Assembly: GCF_026340305.1 (NCBI RefSeq)
Contig: NZ_JAPEPI010000002.1
Coordinates: 1,612,001-1,676,000 of the forward strand
Length of the DNA: 64,000 nt
Direction: 5' to 3'
Source: Streptomyces sp. NBC_01381
GTDB taxonomy: Bacteria > Actinomycetota > Actinomycetes > Streptomycetales > Streptomycetaceae
The translations under genes and the position numbers were made by a program. The notes beneath the pieces are model-generated. The model made no database searches and was not told the DNA's origin. It saw only the letters and a list, made by a program, of their open reading frames with translations. Below are positions 43,535-52,867 of this stretch, in pieces. The stretch's first letter is position 1. Every line of letters begins with the position of its first letter.

Positions 43535-45469
43535 GTGCCGCTGCTGACCCGCATCAGGGGACCGCGCGATCTGGACCGGCTCAGCCAGGAGGAGCTGATC
43601 CAGCTGGCCGACGAGATCCGCACCTTCCTCGTCGACGCAGTCTCCAAGACAGGCGGCCACCTCGGCCCCAACCTCGGCGTGGTCGAGCTCACGATCGCCA
43701 TGCACCGCGTCTTCGAGTCCCCCCAGGACAAGATCCTCTACGACACCGGCCACCAGAGCTACGTACACAAGCTGCTCACCGGCCGCCAGGACTTCTCGAA
43801 GCTGAAGATGAAGGGCGGCCTCTCCGGCTACCCCTCGCAGGCCGAGTCCGACCACGACGTGATCGAGAACTCGCACGCCTCCGCCGTCCTCGGCTGGGCC
43901 GACGGTCTCGCCAAGGCCAATGAGCTGCGCAAGAAGGACGACCACGTCGTCGCCGTCATCGGCGACGGCGCGCTCACCGGCGGCATGGCCTGGGAGGCCC
44001 TGAACAACATCGCGGCCGCCAAGGACCGCCCCCTGGTGATCGTCGTCAACGACAACGAGCGCTCGTACGCGCCCACCATCGGCGGCCTCGCCAACCACCT
44101 GGCCACCCTGCGCACCACGGACGGCTACGAGCGCTTCCTGGCCCGCGGCAGGGACCTCCTGGAGCGCACCCCGGTCGTCGGCAAGCCCCTCTACGAGACG
44201 CTGCACGGCGCGAAGAAGGGCCTGAAGGACTTCATCGCCCCGCAGGGCATGTTCGAGGACCTGGGCCTGAAGTACGTCGGCCCGATCGACGGCCACGACA
44301 TCGAGGCCCTGGAGTCCGCCCTGACGCGCGCCAAGCGTTTCGGCGGCCCGGTCATCGTGCACTGCATCACCGAGAAGGGCCGCGGCTACAAGCCCGCCCT
44401 TGAGGACGAGGCCGACCACTTCCACTCCGTCGGCAAGATCCACCCCGACACCGGCCTGCCCATCGCGTCCTCCGGCGTCGACTGGACCTCCGTGTTCGGC
44501 GAGGAGATGGTCAAGCTCGGCCACGAGCGCGAGGACATCGTCGCGATCACCGCGGCCATGCTCCAGCCGGTCGGCCTCGACAAGTTCTCCAAGGAGTTCC
44601 CGGAGCGGGTCTACGACGTCGGCATCGCCGAGCAGCACGGCGCGGTCAGCGCCGCGGGCCTGGCCACCGGCGGCCTGCACCCCGTCTTCGCCGTGTACGC
44701 GACCTTCCTCAACCGCGCCTTCGACCAGCTCCTGATGGACGTGGCCCTGCACAAGTGCGGCGTCACCTTCGTCCTGGACCGGGCCGGCATCACCGGCACC
44801 GACGGCGCATCGCACAACGGCATGTGGGACATGTCGATCCTGCAGTGCGTGCCGACCCTGCGGATCGCCGCCCCGCGCGACGCCGACCAGGTCCGTCTGC
44901 AGCTGCGCGAGGCCGTCGAGGTCGAGGACGCCCCGACCGTGGTGCGCTTCTCCAAGGGCGCGGTCGGCCCGGCCGTCAAGGCCGTCGGCAAGGTCGGCGG
45001 CATGGACGTCCTGCGCAAGGCCGCCACGCACCGGCCTGACGTCCTCCTGGTCTCCGTGGGCGCGCTCGCCCCGATGTGCCTGGAGATCGCCGATCTCCTC
45101 GACAAGCAGGGCATCACCACGACCGTCATCGACCCCCGCTGGGTCAAGCCCGTCGACGAGGCGCTCGCCCCGCTCGCCGAGCAGCACCGCGTCGTGGTCA
45201 CCGTCGAGGACAACTCCCGCGCGGGCGGCGTCGGTTCGGCGATCGCCCAGGCCCTGCGCGACGCGGGCGTCGACGTGCCGCTGCGCGACTTCGGCATCCC
45301 GCCGCGCTTCCTCGACCACGCGTCCCGCAAGGAGGTCATGGCCGAGATCGGTCTGACCGCCCCGGACATCGCCCGCCAGATGACGGGTCTCGTCGCCAAG
45401 CTGGACGGGCGCTTCGAGCGGGCCGCGGCCGTGGACTCGGTCGACGCGGGGGAGCCCGCGCGCGACTGA
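43535..45469 (+). CDS. dxs: 1-deoxy-D-xylulose-5-phosphate synthase
   Basis: Condenses pyruvate and glyceraldehyde 3-phosphate, using thiamine diphosphate, at the first step of the MEP isoprenoid pathway; it also feeds thiamine and pyridoxal synthesis in many bacteria. 644 residues from GTG 43535, with AAGGAGG 5-6 bp upstream. The N-terminal domain has the thiamine-diphosphate motif GDGALTGGMAWEALNN (about 144-159) and VVNDNERSYAPT. The transketolase pyrimidine domain carries YDVGIAEQHGAVSAAGLA with the catalytic Glu, and DRAGITGTDGASHNG. The C-terminal domain (VTVEDNSRAGGVGSAIAQAL) completes the usual length. Monocistronic, ending at a 19-bp-stem terminator. Confidence 0.97.
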   Translation: MPLLTRIRGPRDLDRLSQEELIQLADEIRTFLVDAVSKTGGHLGPNLGVVELTIAMHRVFESPQDKILYDTGHQSYVHKLLTGRQDFSKLKMKGGLSGYPSQAESDHDVIENSHASAVLGWADGLAKANELRKKDDHVVAVIGDGALTGGMAWEALNNIAAAKDRPLVIVVNDNERSYAPTIGGLANHLATLRTTDGYERFLARGRDLLERTPVVGKPLYETLHGAKKGLKDFIAPQGMFEDLGLKYVGPIDGHDIEALESALTRAKRFGGPVIVHCITEKGRGYKPALEDEADHFHSVGKIHPDTGLPIASSGVDWTSVFGEEMVKLGHEREDIVAITAAMLQPVGLDKFSKEFPERVYDVGIAEQHGAVSAAGLATGGLHPVFAVYATFLNRAFDQLLMDVALHKCGVTFVLDRAGITGTDGASHNGMWDMSILQCVPTLRIAAPRDADQVRLQLREAVEVEDAPTVVRFSKGAVGPAVKAVGKVGGMDVLRKAATHRPDVLLVSVGALAPMCLEIADLLDKQGITTTVIDPRWVKPVDEALAPLAEQHRVVVTVEDNSRAGGVGSAIAQALRDAGVDVPLRDFGIPPRFLDHASRKEVMAEIGLTAPDIARQMTGLVAKLDGRFERAAAVDSVDAGEPARD

Positions 45470-45491
45470 CGGTCGTCAACCACCGTCCCTC

Positions 45492-45536
45492 ATGGGCCGG
45501 TCCCACCACCCTGTACGGGTGGTGGGACCGGCCCAT
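45492..45536 (+). terminator. Perfect 19-bp-stem terminator after dxs
   Basis: Bases 45492-45510 and 45518-45536 are exact inverted repeats (ATGGGCCGGTCCCACCACC and complement) around a 7-base loop, 22 bp after the dxs stop and followed by TTTGC. It is one of the strongest hairpins in the window. Confidence 0.9.
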
Positions 45537-45619
45537 TTGCGTGAATCCCCCCGTGCCGGAGCTTGCGGAACACCCCCCGTCTCGATCATGTCGAGGACGA
45601 CAAGCGTGGAGGTACGCCC

Positions 45620-47122
45620 GTGACAAGCACCCTTTTCAGAACGAAGACTGTCGAGCAGTCCATCCGGGACACCGAAGAGCCCGAGCATGCGCTCAAGAAG
45701 TCGCTCTCCGCCTTCGACCTCATGGTCTTCGGCGTCGGCGTCATCATCGGCACCGGCATCTTCGTCCTGACCGGCAAGGTGGCCAAGGAGAACGCGGGGC
45801 CCGCGACCGCCCTTGCGTTCGTCGCCGCAGGCATCGTCTGTGCCCTTGCGGCCCTGTGCTACGCCGAGTTCGCATCGACCGTCCCGGTGGCCGGGTCGGC
45901 GTACACCTTCGCCTACGCCTCCATCGGTGAGCTGCCCGCCTGGATCATCGGCTGGGACCTCGTCCTCGAATTCGCCCTCGGCACGGCCGTCGTCGCGGTC
46001 GGCTGGTCCGGATATGTGCGCTCCCTGATGGACAACGCGAACTGGCATCTACCGAATGCCCTGGAAGGCCCCGACATTCCAGGCGGCAGCTTCGACATCC
46101 TGGCCTTCCTGCTGGTCCTGGTGCTGACCGCGATCCTGGTGGTCGGCATGAAGCTGTCCGCCAACATCACCGCGGTCGTCGTGGCCATCAAGGTGACCGT
46201 GGTCATGATCGTGATCATCGCGGGTCTCTTCTTCATCGTGGGTGACAACTACTCGCCGTTCATCCCCGACGCGGTGACCCCGGAGGTCGGGGTGGGCTGG
46301 GAAGACGCCCCCATGGTCCAGCTGATCTTCGGCTACGAACCCACCAACTTCGGCGTCATGGGCATCTTCACCGCCGCCTCCGTCGTCTTCTTCGCCTTCA
46401 TCGGCTTCGACGTGGTCGCCACCGCCGCAGAGGAGACCAAGAACCCGCAGCGCGACATGCCGCGCGGCATCCTCGGCTCGCTCCTCATCTGCACGGTCCT
46501 GTACGTGGCCGTCTCGCTCGTGGTCACCGGCATGCAGCACTACACCAAGCTGTCCGTCAGCGCGCCCCTCGCCGAAGCCTTCAAGGCCACCGGTCACCCC
46601 TGGTACGCCGGCGCCATCAGCTTCGGTGCCGCCGTCGGCCTGACCACCGTGTGTCTGATCCTGCTGCTCGGCCAGACGCGCGTGTTCTTCGCGATGAGCC
46701 GCGACGGTCTGCTGCCGCGCTTCTTCTCCATCACGCACCCGCGCTTCAAGACGCCTTACCGCCCGACCATCCTCCTTGGCGTCGTCATCGCCATCATCGC
46801 GGGCTTCACCAGCATCAACGAGCTCGCGACCCTGGTGAACATCGGCACCCTCTTCGCGTTCGTCGTCGTGGCCATCGGCGTGATCGTCCTGCGCCGCACC
46901 CGCCCCGAACTGCACCGCGCCTTCCGCACCCCGCTGGTGCCGCTGGTGCCCATCCTCTCGGTGGCCGCCTCGGTGTGGCTGATGCTGAACCTGCCGGGCG
47001 AGACGTGGCTGCGGTTCGGCATCTGGATGGTGCTCGGCTTCGTCGTCTACTTCCTGTACGGGCGTTCGCACAGCCGGATGGGCAAGAGCGGGGGCGGACT
47101 CCAGGCCGAAGACGCTCTGTAG
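45620..47122 (+). CDS. APC-family amino acid permease
   Basis: 500 residues from GTG 45620, with GGAGG about 7 bp upstream. About 12 membrane helices begin at DLMVFGVGVIIGTGIFVLTGKVAKENAGPA, whose GVGVIIGTGIF is the helix-1 substrate motif of the APC superfamily. FIGFDVVATAAEETKNPQRDMPRGI is the conserved loop of the cationic amino acid transporter subgroup. The N-terminus (KTVEQSIRDTEEPEHALKKSLSAFDL) also fits that subgroup. It imports an amino acid with protons; the exact substrate is not deducible. Monocistronic, followed by a nested hairpin. Confidence 0.9.
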   Translation: MTSTLFRTKTVEQSIRDTEEPEHALKKSLSAFDLMVFGVGVIIGTGIFVLTGKVAKENAGPATALAFVAAGIVCALAALCYAEFASTVPVAGSAYTFAYASIGELPAWIIGWDLVLEFALGTAVVAVGWSGYVRSLMDNANWHLPNALEGPDIPGGSFDILAFLLVLVLTAILVVGMKLSANITAVVVAIKVTVVMIVIIAGLFFIVGDNYSPFIPDAVTPEVGVGWEDAPMVQLIFGYEPTNFGVMGIFTAASVVFFAFIGFDVVATAAEETKNPQRDMPRGILGSLLICTVLYVAVSLVVTGMQHYTKLSVSAPLAEAFKATGHPWYAGAISFGAAVGLTTVCLILLLGQTRVFFAMSRDGLLPRFFSITHPRFKTPYRPTILLGVVIAIIAGFTSINELATLVNIGTLFAFVVVAIGVIVLRRTRPELHRAFRTPLVPLVPILSVAASVWLMLNLPGETWLRFGIWMVLGFVVYFLYGRSHSRMGKSGGGLQAEDAL

Positions 47123-47149
47123 CCGCCGCGGTCTCTTGCCGTCAATCGA

Positions 47150-47191
47150 CCGGCCCCGTATGTCCCGCTCTGATGGGGACTGCGGGGCCGG
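47150..47191 (+). terminator. Terminator of the APC permease gene
   Basis: CCGGCCCCG (47150-47158) pairs with CGGGGCCGG (47183-47191), with an inner GTCCC/GGGAC stem. It lies 27 bp after the permease stop and covers an ATG at 47173, arguing that the next gene starts downstream of it. Confidence 0.75.
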
Positions 47192-47205
47192 ATAGCGTGC
47201 ACCCC

Positions 47206-48708
47206 ATGCTCGCCGAGCCCTCCGCGTCCCTACGTTCCGTACGCGTCCCCTGGGTGCCGCGCCCCCGCACGGAGCACGCGCCGGCGCCCCGCCGCCCGTA
47301 CTTCAGGCGCCTGCTCCCGGTCCTCGCCGCGCTGGCCTGCCTCACCCGGGTGCCCTCCTTCCGGTGGCCGCTGTGGAGCCCGGACGAGGGCTATCTCGCC
47401 GTCCAGGCAAGGATGTTGGCGGACGGCGGCGCGCTCTACGAGACGGTCGTCGACCGCAAGCCGCCGCTCGTCCCCTGGCTGTACGAAGGGGCCTTCGCGC
47501 TCTGCGGCGACACGAGCCTGCTCCCGCTGAAGGTGCTCGCGGTCGCGGCCCAGCTCGCCACCGCCGTCCTCCTCACGTGTGTCGCCCGGCGCCGCTGGGG
47601 CGACGGGGCGGGCCGCACGGCCGGCGTGCTGTATCTCCTGATCTCGGTCGGCCTGAACCCGGAGGACGTACAGGCGGCCACCTTCGAGGTGTTCATGCTG
47701 CCCTGTACAGCGGCCGCCCTGTGGTGCGCCGACCGGCGCCGGTGGGCCCTGGCCGGGGCCGCAGTGGCCTGCGCGTTCCTGGCCAAGCAGACCGGGGGAG
47801 CGATGCTGGTGCCGGTGGCGTGGCTCCTCTGGAGCTCAGGGGCGGGCCGAAGGGACGTACTGCGCCTGGGAGTTGGTCTGTGCGGCCCGGTCCTCGCTGC
47901 GGCCGCCGTCACCGACCCGGCCGGCTTCCTCTTCTGGACGGTGACGGGATCGGGCGCCTACGCCTCCTTCACCGGGTCCGAACTCCACGTGCTGGTCCGG
48001 GGTTTGACCAATACGGTGATCCTCGCGGCGGCCTGCGCCGGGATCATCCCGCCCGTCGTACGCGTCCTGCGCGTCGCGCGCACCGGCTCGGCGGAGCTGT
48101 GGCTCTGGCTCGCCTCATCGGTGGGTGCGGTTCTGGTCGGCTTCCACTTCTTCGGCCACTACTACCTCCAACTCACCCCACCACTCGCCCTGTTGGGCAC
48201 CGCGGCGCTCCAGATCCTGCCCCGTGAGCGCACCCTGACGGCGGTGTCCGTGACGGCCGGGGCGTGTGTGCTGTTCCTGGCCTGGGGGATGCTGGCGCCG
48301 CGCCCCGAACTGGCGCACGCCGAGCGGATCGCCGACGAGGTCAGGGCGCGCACATCCCCGCGCGACCGGGTGCTGCTCTGGGGGATACACCCCGAGACGT
48401 ACTGGCTCGCCGACCGCGACCCCGCGAGCCGCTATCTGACCGCGGGGCTCCTGACCAACTACAGCGGCGGCCGCAACGGCCCCCAGGTGGGCGAGAAGTA
48501 CGCGGTTCAGGGCGCCTGGCCGGTCTTCCGCGCCGAGCTCGCGGCCGCGCCGCCCGCGCTGATCGTCGACGACTCGCGGGGCAAGCCGTTCGCCCCGGAG
48601 CGGGTGCCTTCGCTGCGCCGGGTGCTCGCGGCGGGCTATGCGCCGGTGGCGACGGTGGACGGCGCGGTGATCTACTCCCGGGTCCACTCCCGCCCGGCGT
48701 CGGGCTGA
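47206..48708 (+). CDS. Multi-pass membrane glycosyltransferase (ArnT/PMT-like, GT-C fold)
   Basis: About 500 residues from ATG 47206; ATG 47173 and GTG 47197 are possible upstream starts, but the first lies inside a terminator hairpin. A basic N-terminus precedes about 9-10 membrane helices. The first outside loop contains RVPSFRWPLWSPDEGYLAVQARMLADGG, with the Asp-Glu pair expected as catalytic and metal site of GT-C enzymes that use lipid-linked sugars, and RKPPLVPWLYEGAF. The C-terminal soluble part (about 380-500: RDRVLLWGIHPETYWLADRDPASRYL) matches family members. The acceptor is unknown. The last codons (VIYSRVHSRPASG) form part of a DNA repeat that is copied twice more downstream. Confidence 0.82.
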   Translation: MLAEPSASLRSVRVPWVPRPRTEHAPAPRRPYFRRLLPVLAALACLTRVPSFRWPLWSPDEGYLAVQARMLADGGALYETVVDRKPPLVPWLYEGAFALCGDTSLLPLKVLAVAAQLATAVLLTCVARRRWGDGAGRTAGVLYLLISVGLNPEDVQAATFEVFMLPCTAAALWCADRRRWALAGAAVACAFLAKQTGGAMLVPVAWLLWSSGAGRRDVLRLGVGLCGPVLAAAAVTDPAGFLFWTVTGSGAYASFTGSELHVLVRGLTNTVILAAACAGIIPPVVRVLRVARTGSAELWLWLASSVGAVLVGFHFFGHYYLQLTPPLALLGTAALQILPRERTLTAVSVTAGACVLFLAWGMLAPRPELAHAERIADEVRARTSPRDRVLLWGIHPETYWLADRDPASRYLTAGLLTNYSGGRNGPQVGEKYAVQGAWPVFRAELAAAPPALIVDDSRGKPFAPERVPSLRRVLAAGYAPVATVDGAVIYSRVHSRPASG

Positions 48709-49005
48709 CGCACGGTGTGCGGGCCGGGGCGCTGCGCGGGGAGTTCGGTCGCCCGGTGGCTGTGGTGTGCGTGGTGCTCGCCCGGTGGCTGTGGTGGGCG
48801 CGGTGGTCTACTCCCGGACCTACTCCCGCCCGGCGTCGGGCTGACGCACGCTGCGCGGGCCGGGGCGCTGCGCGGGGAGTTCGGTCACCCGGTGGCCGTG
48901 GAGTCCGTGGTGGCCGCGGTGCTCGCCCGGTGGCTGTGGTGGGCGCGGTGGTCTACTCCCGGACCTACTCCCGCCCGGCGTCGGGCTGACGCACGCTGCG
49001 CGGGC
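48662..49005 (+). repeat. Three tandem copies of a 136-145-bp unit spanning two gene ends
   Basis: Units begin at 48662, 48798 and 48943, each with GCGCGGTG, TCTACTCCCGG and CCCGCCCGGCGTCGGGCTGA. The first unit contains the real end of the glycosyltransferase gene; units two and three repeat that end, including the stop codon, as non-functional copies. The last unit runs into the 3' end of the NYN gene. The copies differ by substitutions and small indels, so the event is not very recent. Confidence 0.85.
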
Positions 49006-49354
49006 CGAGGCACCGCGCGCCGAGATCGGTCACCCTGCGGCGCAGTTCCCGGTCGGCGGTGACGACGACGCAGGCCCGGTCGGAGCCCTGCAGCGCCACC
49101 AACTCCACGATCCGGTCGTCCCCGCTGCCCGGCGCCGAGTCGACGCGTACGCCCGGCACGGACTCCACACCGCGGGCCTGCCCCTCGACGACGAGCACGA
49201 CGTCCAGCGGGCCCGGAAGGCCGGGAAGGCCCTCATCCGCGTACGGCACCAGACGGTCCCGCAGCCGCTCGGCGGCCCCGCGCCGGTCGCGCCACCAGCC
49301 GTCGGGGACCGAGCCGACGACGTTCGCCGCGTCGACGACGAGCAGAGTTGTCAT
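48965..49354 (-). CDS. NYN/PIN-like domain protein (putative RNase)
   Basis: 129 residues from ATG 49354; an in-frame start at 49375 is less likely. The first strand LLVVDAANVVGSVPDGWWRDR has the Asp and Asn typical of NYN/PIN nucleases, followed by a helix, VDVVLVVEG-like LDVVLVVEGQ, GSGDDRIVELVAL with a second acidic pair, and CVVVTADRELRRRVTDLGARCLG, the third acidic site (ADREL). The set of acidic residues is consistent with a metal-dependent RNase fold; activity is inferred. Its 3' end lies within the third copy of the tandem repeat at 48662, so its last residues (GPRSVRQPDAGRE) are encoded by repeat DNA. Confidence 0.78.
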   Translation of the reverse strand: MTTLLVVDAANVVGSVPDGWWRDRRGAAERLRDRLVPYADEGLPGLPGPLDVVLVVEGQARGVESVPGVRVDSAPGSGDDRIVELVALQGSDRACVVVTADRELRRRVTDLGARCLGPRSVRQPDAGRE

Positions 49355-49515
49355 GGCGCAACCCTGGCACACCAAGGGTCCGGGCCCTGACCGGCGGCCG
49401 TGCGCACCAAACGTAGACTTGTGGGCCGTCGGCCCCAGGACATGTCCGGCCCCGAACCCCGGACAGTCCCCAGGCCACGACCAGCGAACGCTCGAAGGAA
49501 GGTCGGCGCCGAGTC

Positions 49516-50631
49516 ATGCCGCAGAGGTCAGCCCCCAGGCCCGGGCAGGAGCCCGCCCACCCGGCCGGCGGCGACCGCGCCGCGACCGGTACGCCCGAGA
49601 CCGGCCGCTGGCTGCTGCGCGGCAAGGACGACCGGCTCACCGCGTACGCCCGCACGGACGGGGGCCTGCTGCGCTGGACGGAGACCCGCCCCGGCGGCCC
49701 CGACTGGACGGGCCCCGACTTCTTCGCCGCACCGGACATCACCCATCTCACCCTGGCCCAGGGCGCCGACGGATACGTGCACTTCATCGGCCTGCGACGG
49801 CGCCCGAAGCCGGGCGGCGCGGACCCCGAGGTCGATGTCGTGCACGCCATCCAGTACCAGTCGGGGCGCCCGCTGATGGACTGGCGCTCGCTCGGCAACC
49901 CGCACACCAAGCTCGTCGAGCGCGCCCCGCACCTCGGCGCCCCGACCGCCGCGGTGGACGCCGCGGGCACGGTCCATGTCTTCGTACGGGACGCCGTGAA
50001 CAGCGTCCGGCTGCGGCGCGAGGGCAAGGGCGGCCAGTGGGAGGGCTGGAAGGACTTCAAGGTCCGCCAGGTCCTCGACGGCATCGTGGCCGTCGCCACC
50101 TCGACGGGACGCGTGGCGGTCTTCGGGCCCGCGGCCGACAAGACGCTGCACTGGGCCCAGGAGAAGCAGGGCGGCGAGTTCGTGCGCGGCGACGACATCC
50201 CGCTGGCCCCGGCACCCGGCTCGGGCACGGCCCTGGAGACCGCGGAGGACGGCCTCACGTACTACGCCGCCGACGCCCGCGCCACGGGCGTCCAGGCCCA
50301 CCGCTCCGACGCCGCCCCGATCCCCCTGAGCGGCACCCCCGACCCGGGCCCCACGGCCGCCCTGCGCGCGACGATCGACGGCCACGACTGCACGATCCTC
50401 GCCCACCGCACCCGTACCGGACGCCCCGCGCTCGCGGCGTTCCCCACGGAGCGCGAGGAGGCGGGCCTGTGGTGGTCCGAGACCGGCGAACCGTGCCTGG
50501 GATCACCGGCGTTGGCGCTCGACGCGCGCGGGCGGGTGGTGCTCGCGGCGATCAGCGTGGACGGCACGCTGCACATCGCACGGCAGAAGGCGGAGCCGGG
50601 CCTCGCCCTGGACGCGTGGACGCGGGTCTGA
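49516..50631 (+). CDS. Beta-propeller-like protein of unknown function
   Basis: 371 residues from ATG 49516; GAAGGAAGG lies about 13 bp upstream, rather far. After a disordered Pro/Arg N-terminus the sequence is a series of short beta strands with repeated WLLRGKDDRLTAYARTDGGLLRWTE, VHVFVRDAVNSVRLR, VAVFGPAADKTLHWAQE and VVLAAISVDGTLHIARQ motifs. These resemble blades of tachylectin- or sialidase-type propellers. No signal peptide or membrane segment was found, so it appears cytoplasmic. The function is unknown. It is convergent with fadB, separated by a perfect hairpin. Confidence 0.7.
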   Translation: MPQRSAPRPGQEPAHPAGGDRAATGTPETGRWLLRGKDDRLTAYARTDGGLLRWTETRPGGPDWTGPDFFAAPDITHLTLAQGADGYVHFIGLRRRPKPGGADPEVDVVHAIQYQSGRPLMDWRSLGNPHTKLVERAPHLGAPTAAVDAAGTVHVFVRDAVNSVRLRREGKGGQWEGWKDFKVRQVLDGIVAVATSTGRVAVFGPAADKTLHWAQEKQGGEFVRGDDIPLAPAPGSGTALETAEDGLTYYAADARATGVQAHRSDAAPIPLSGTPDPGPTAALRATIDGHDCTILAHRTRTGRPALAAFPTEREEAGLWWSETGEPCLGSPALALDARGRVVLAAISVDGTLHIARQKAEPGLALDAWTRV

Positions 50632-50670
50632 CCCGTACGCCCGTACGTCGCAGGCCCCGGGAAACGGCGA

Positions 50671-50705
50671 AGGGGTGTCCGGTCGGCAGCCGACCGGACA
50701 CCCCT
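50671..50705. terminator. Perfect 16-bp-stem bidirectional terminator
   Basis: Bases 50671-50686 (AGGGGTGTCCGGTCGG) pair exactly with 50690-50705 around CAG. It lies between the convergent propeller-like gene (stop 50631) and fadB (stop 50735) and can serve both. Confidence 0.88.
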
Positions 50706-50734
50706 CTCACTGTTCAGGAGTCACTGCTCAGGCG

Positions 50735-52867
50735 TTACGCGGGCACGCTCGCCAGGCCCTGCTCCAGGAACTTCTTGCCGGTGACCCGCTCGCTGACACC
50801 CGCCCGGTCCAGGTACGGCGTGATGCCGCCCAGGTGGAAGGGCCAGCCGGCGCCGGTGATCAGGCACAGGTCGATGTCCTGCGCCTCGGCGACGACACCC
50901 TCGTCGAGCATCAGACGGATCTCCTGCGCCACCGCGTCGAGCACGCGGTCACGGGTCTGCTCCTCGGTCAGGACGACATCGCCCTGCTTGAGGAGAGCGG
51001 CGACCTCCGGGTCGAGCTCCGGCTTCCCGCTGTCGTACACGTAGAAACCGCGCTTGCCGGCCTTGACGACGGCGGCGAGGTTCGGGGACACCGTGAAGCG
51101 CTCCGGGAAGGCGCGGTTCAGGGTCTCCGACACATGCAGACCGATGGCAGGACCGACCAGCTCGAGCAGAACCAGCGGCGACATCGGCAGACCGAGCGGC
51201 TCGACGGCCTTCTCGGCGACGGCGACCGGGGTGCCCTCGTCGATGACGTTCTGGATCTCGCCCATGAAGCGGGTGAGGATGCGGTTCACGACGAACGCCG
51301 GGGCGTCCTTCACGAGCACCGCGGTCTTCTTCAGCTTCTTGGCGACACCGAAGGCTGTGGCCAGGGAGGCGTCGTCCGTCTGCTCGCCGCGGACGATCTC
51401 CAGGAGCGGGAGGATCGCGACCGGGTTGAAGAAGTGGAAGCCGACGACCCGCTCGGGGTGCTTCAGCTTCGACGCCATCTCGGAGACGGACAGCGAGGAG
51501 GTGTTGGTGGCGAGGATGGCGTGCGCCGGAGCGACGGCCTCGACCTCGGCGAACACCTGCTGCTTGACGCCGATCTCCTCGAAGACGGCCTCGATGATGA
51601 AGTCGGCGTCGGAGAAGCCCTCGGCCTTGTCCAGGACACCGGAGACCAGGCCCTTGAGGCGGTTGGCCTTGTCCTGGTTGACGCGGCCCTTGAGGAGCAG
51701 CTTGTCGATCTCGGCGTGGACGTAGCCCACACCCTTGTCGACGCGCTCCTGGTCGATGTCGGTCAGGACGACCGGCACCTCGAGGCGGCGCAGGAAGAGC
51801 AGCGCGAGCTGCGAGGCCATCAGGCCCGCGCCGACGACGCCGACCTTGGTGACCGGGCGCGCCAGGTTCTTGTCCGGGGCACCCGCCGGGCGCTTGGCGC
51901 GCTTCTGTACGAGGTTGAACGCGTAGAGCCCGCTGCGCAGTTCGCCACCCATGATGAGGTCGGCGAGCGCGACGTCCTCCGCGTCGAAGCCCTTCTGCAG
52001 GTCGCCGTCCTTGGCGGCCTCGATGATCTCCAGGGCGCGGTAGGCGGCCGGGGCCGCACCGTGCACCTTGGAGTCGGCGATGCCACGGCCGCGCGCGACG
52101 GCGGCGTCCCAGCCCTCGGCGCGGTCGATCTCGGGGCGCTCCACCGTGACGGTGCCGTTGAGCACGGACGCCGTCCAGATCAGCGACTGCTCGAGGAAGT
52201 CGGCACCCTCGAAGAGCGCGTCGGCGATGCCGAGCTCGAAGACCTGCTTGCCCTTGAGCTGGCGGTTCTGGTTCAGCGAGTTCTCGATGATGACCGAGAC
52301 GGCCTTGTCGGCGCCGATCAGGTTCGGGAGCAGCGCACAGCCGCCCCAGCCCGGGACCAGACCGAGGAAGACCTCGGGCAGCGAGAAGGCGGGCAGCGCC
52401 TTGGAGACGGTGCGGTAGGAGCAGTGCAGACCGACCTCGACGCCACCGCCCATCGCGGCACCGTTGTAGTAGGCGAAGGTCGGCACGGCGAGGCCGGACA
52501 GACGCTTGAAGACGTCGTGTCCGCTCTTGCCGATGACGAGCGCGTCCTCGTGGCGCTTGAGGATCTCCACGCCCTTGAGGTCGGCGCCGACGGCGAAGAT
52601 GAACGGCTTGCCGGTGATGCCGGCGCCGACGATCGTGCCCTCGGCCGCCTCCTTCTCGACCTGGTCGATGGCGGCGTTGAGGTTCGCCAGCGAGCCGGGG
52701 CCGAAGGTGGTCGGCTTGGTGTGGTCGAAGCCGTTGTCGAGCGTGATGAGCGCGAAGCGCCCGGCGCCCGCGGGCAGGTCGAGGTGGCGTACGTGCGCCT
52801 GCGTGACGACCTCGTCCGGGAACAGCTCGGCCGCGCCCTTCAGAAGCTCAGCGGTGTTGGTGCTCAC
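50735..52867 (-). CDS. fadB: Fatty-acid oxidation multifunctional protein (enoyl-CoA hydratase and 3-hydroxyacyl-CoA dehydrogenase)
   Basis: 710 residues from GTG 52867, overlapping the fadA stop by 4 bp (GTGA). The N-terminal crotonase domain (about 1-300) has GAGITGKPFIFAVGADLKGVE for the oxyanion hole, YYNGAAMGGGVEVGLHCSYR, and SLPEVFLGLVPGWGG with the catalytic Glu. The NAD domain begins at about 335 (KVGVVGAGLMASQLALLFLRR), followed by ATNTSSLSVSEMA, VVGFHFFNPVAILPLLEIV and the C-terminal 3-hydroxyacyl-CoA domains. It catalyses hydration and oxidation of enoyl-CoA in beta-oxidation. It forms an operon with the thiolase, in the order fadA-fadB. Confidence 0.93.
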   Translation of the reverse strand: MSTNTAELLKGAAELFPDEVVTQAHVRHLDLPAGAGRFALITLDNGFDHTKPTTFGPGSLANLNAAIDQVEKEAAEGTIVGAGITGKPFIFAVGADLKGVEILKRHEDALVIGKSGHDVFKRLSGLAVPTFAYYNGAAMGGGVEVGLHCSYRTVSKALPAFSLPEVFLGLVPGWGGCALLPNLIGADKAVSVIIENSLNQNRQLKGKQVFELGIADALFEGADFLEQSLIWTASVLNGTVTVERPEIDRAEGWDAAVARGRGIADSKVHGAAPAAYRALEIIEAAKDGDLQKGFDAEDVALADLIMGGELRSGLYAFNLVQKRAKRPAGAPDKNLARPVTKVGVVGAGLMASQLALLFLRRLEVPVVLTDIDQERVDKGVGYVHAEIDKLLLKGRVNQDKANRLKGLVSGVLDKAEGFSDADFIIEAVFEEIGVKQQVFAEVEAVAPAHAILATNTSSLSVSEMASKLKHPERVVGFHFFNPVAILPLLEIVRGEQTDDASLATAFGVAKKLKKTAVLVKDAPAFVVNRILTRFMGEIQNVIDEGTPVAVAEKAVEPLGLPMSPLVLLELVGPAIGLHVSETLNRAFPERFTVSPNLAAVVKAGKRGFYVYDSGKPELDPEVAALLKQGDVVLTEEQTRDRVLDAVAQEIRLMLDEGVVAEAQDIDLCLITGAGWPFHLGGITPYLDRAGVSERVTGKKFLEQGLASVPA

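Noticed and set aside
46651..47205. Upstream extension of the glycosyltransferase frame into the APC permease gene
   Set aside because: The frame is open only because of GC bias; the extension overlaps a different real gene and a terminator.
48715..49062. Small open frames on the plus strand in the tandem repeat
   Set aside because: They are generated by the repeats and have no independent start signals or conserved features.
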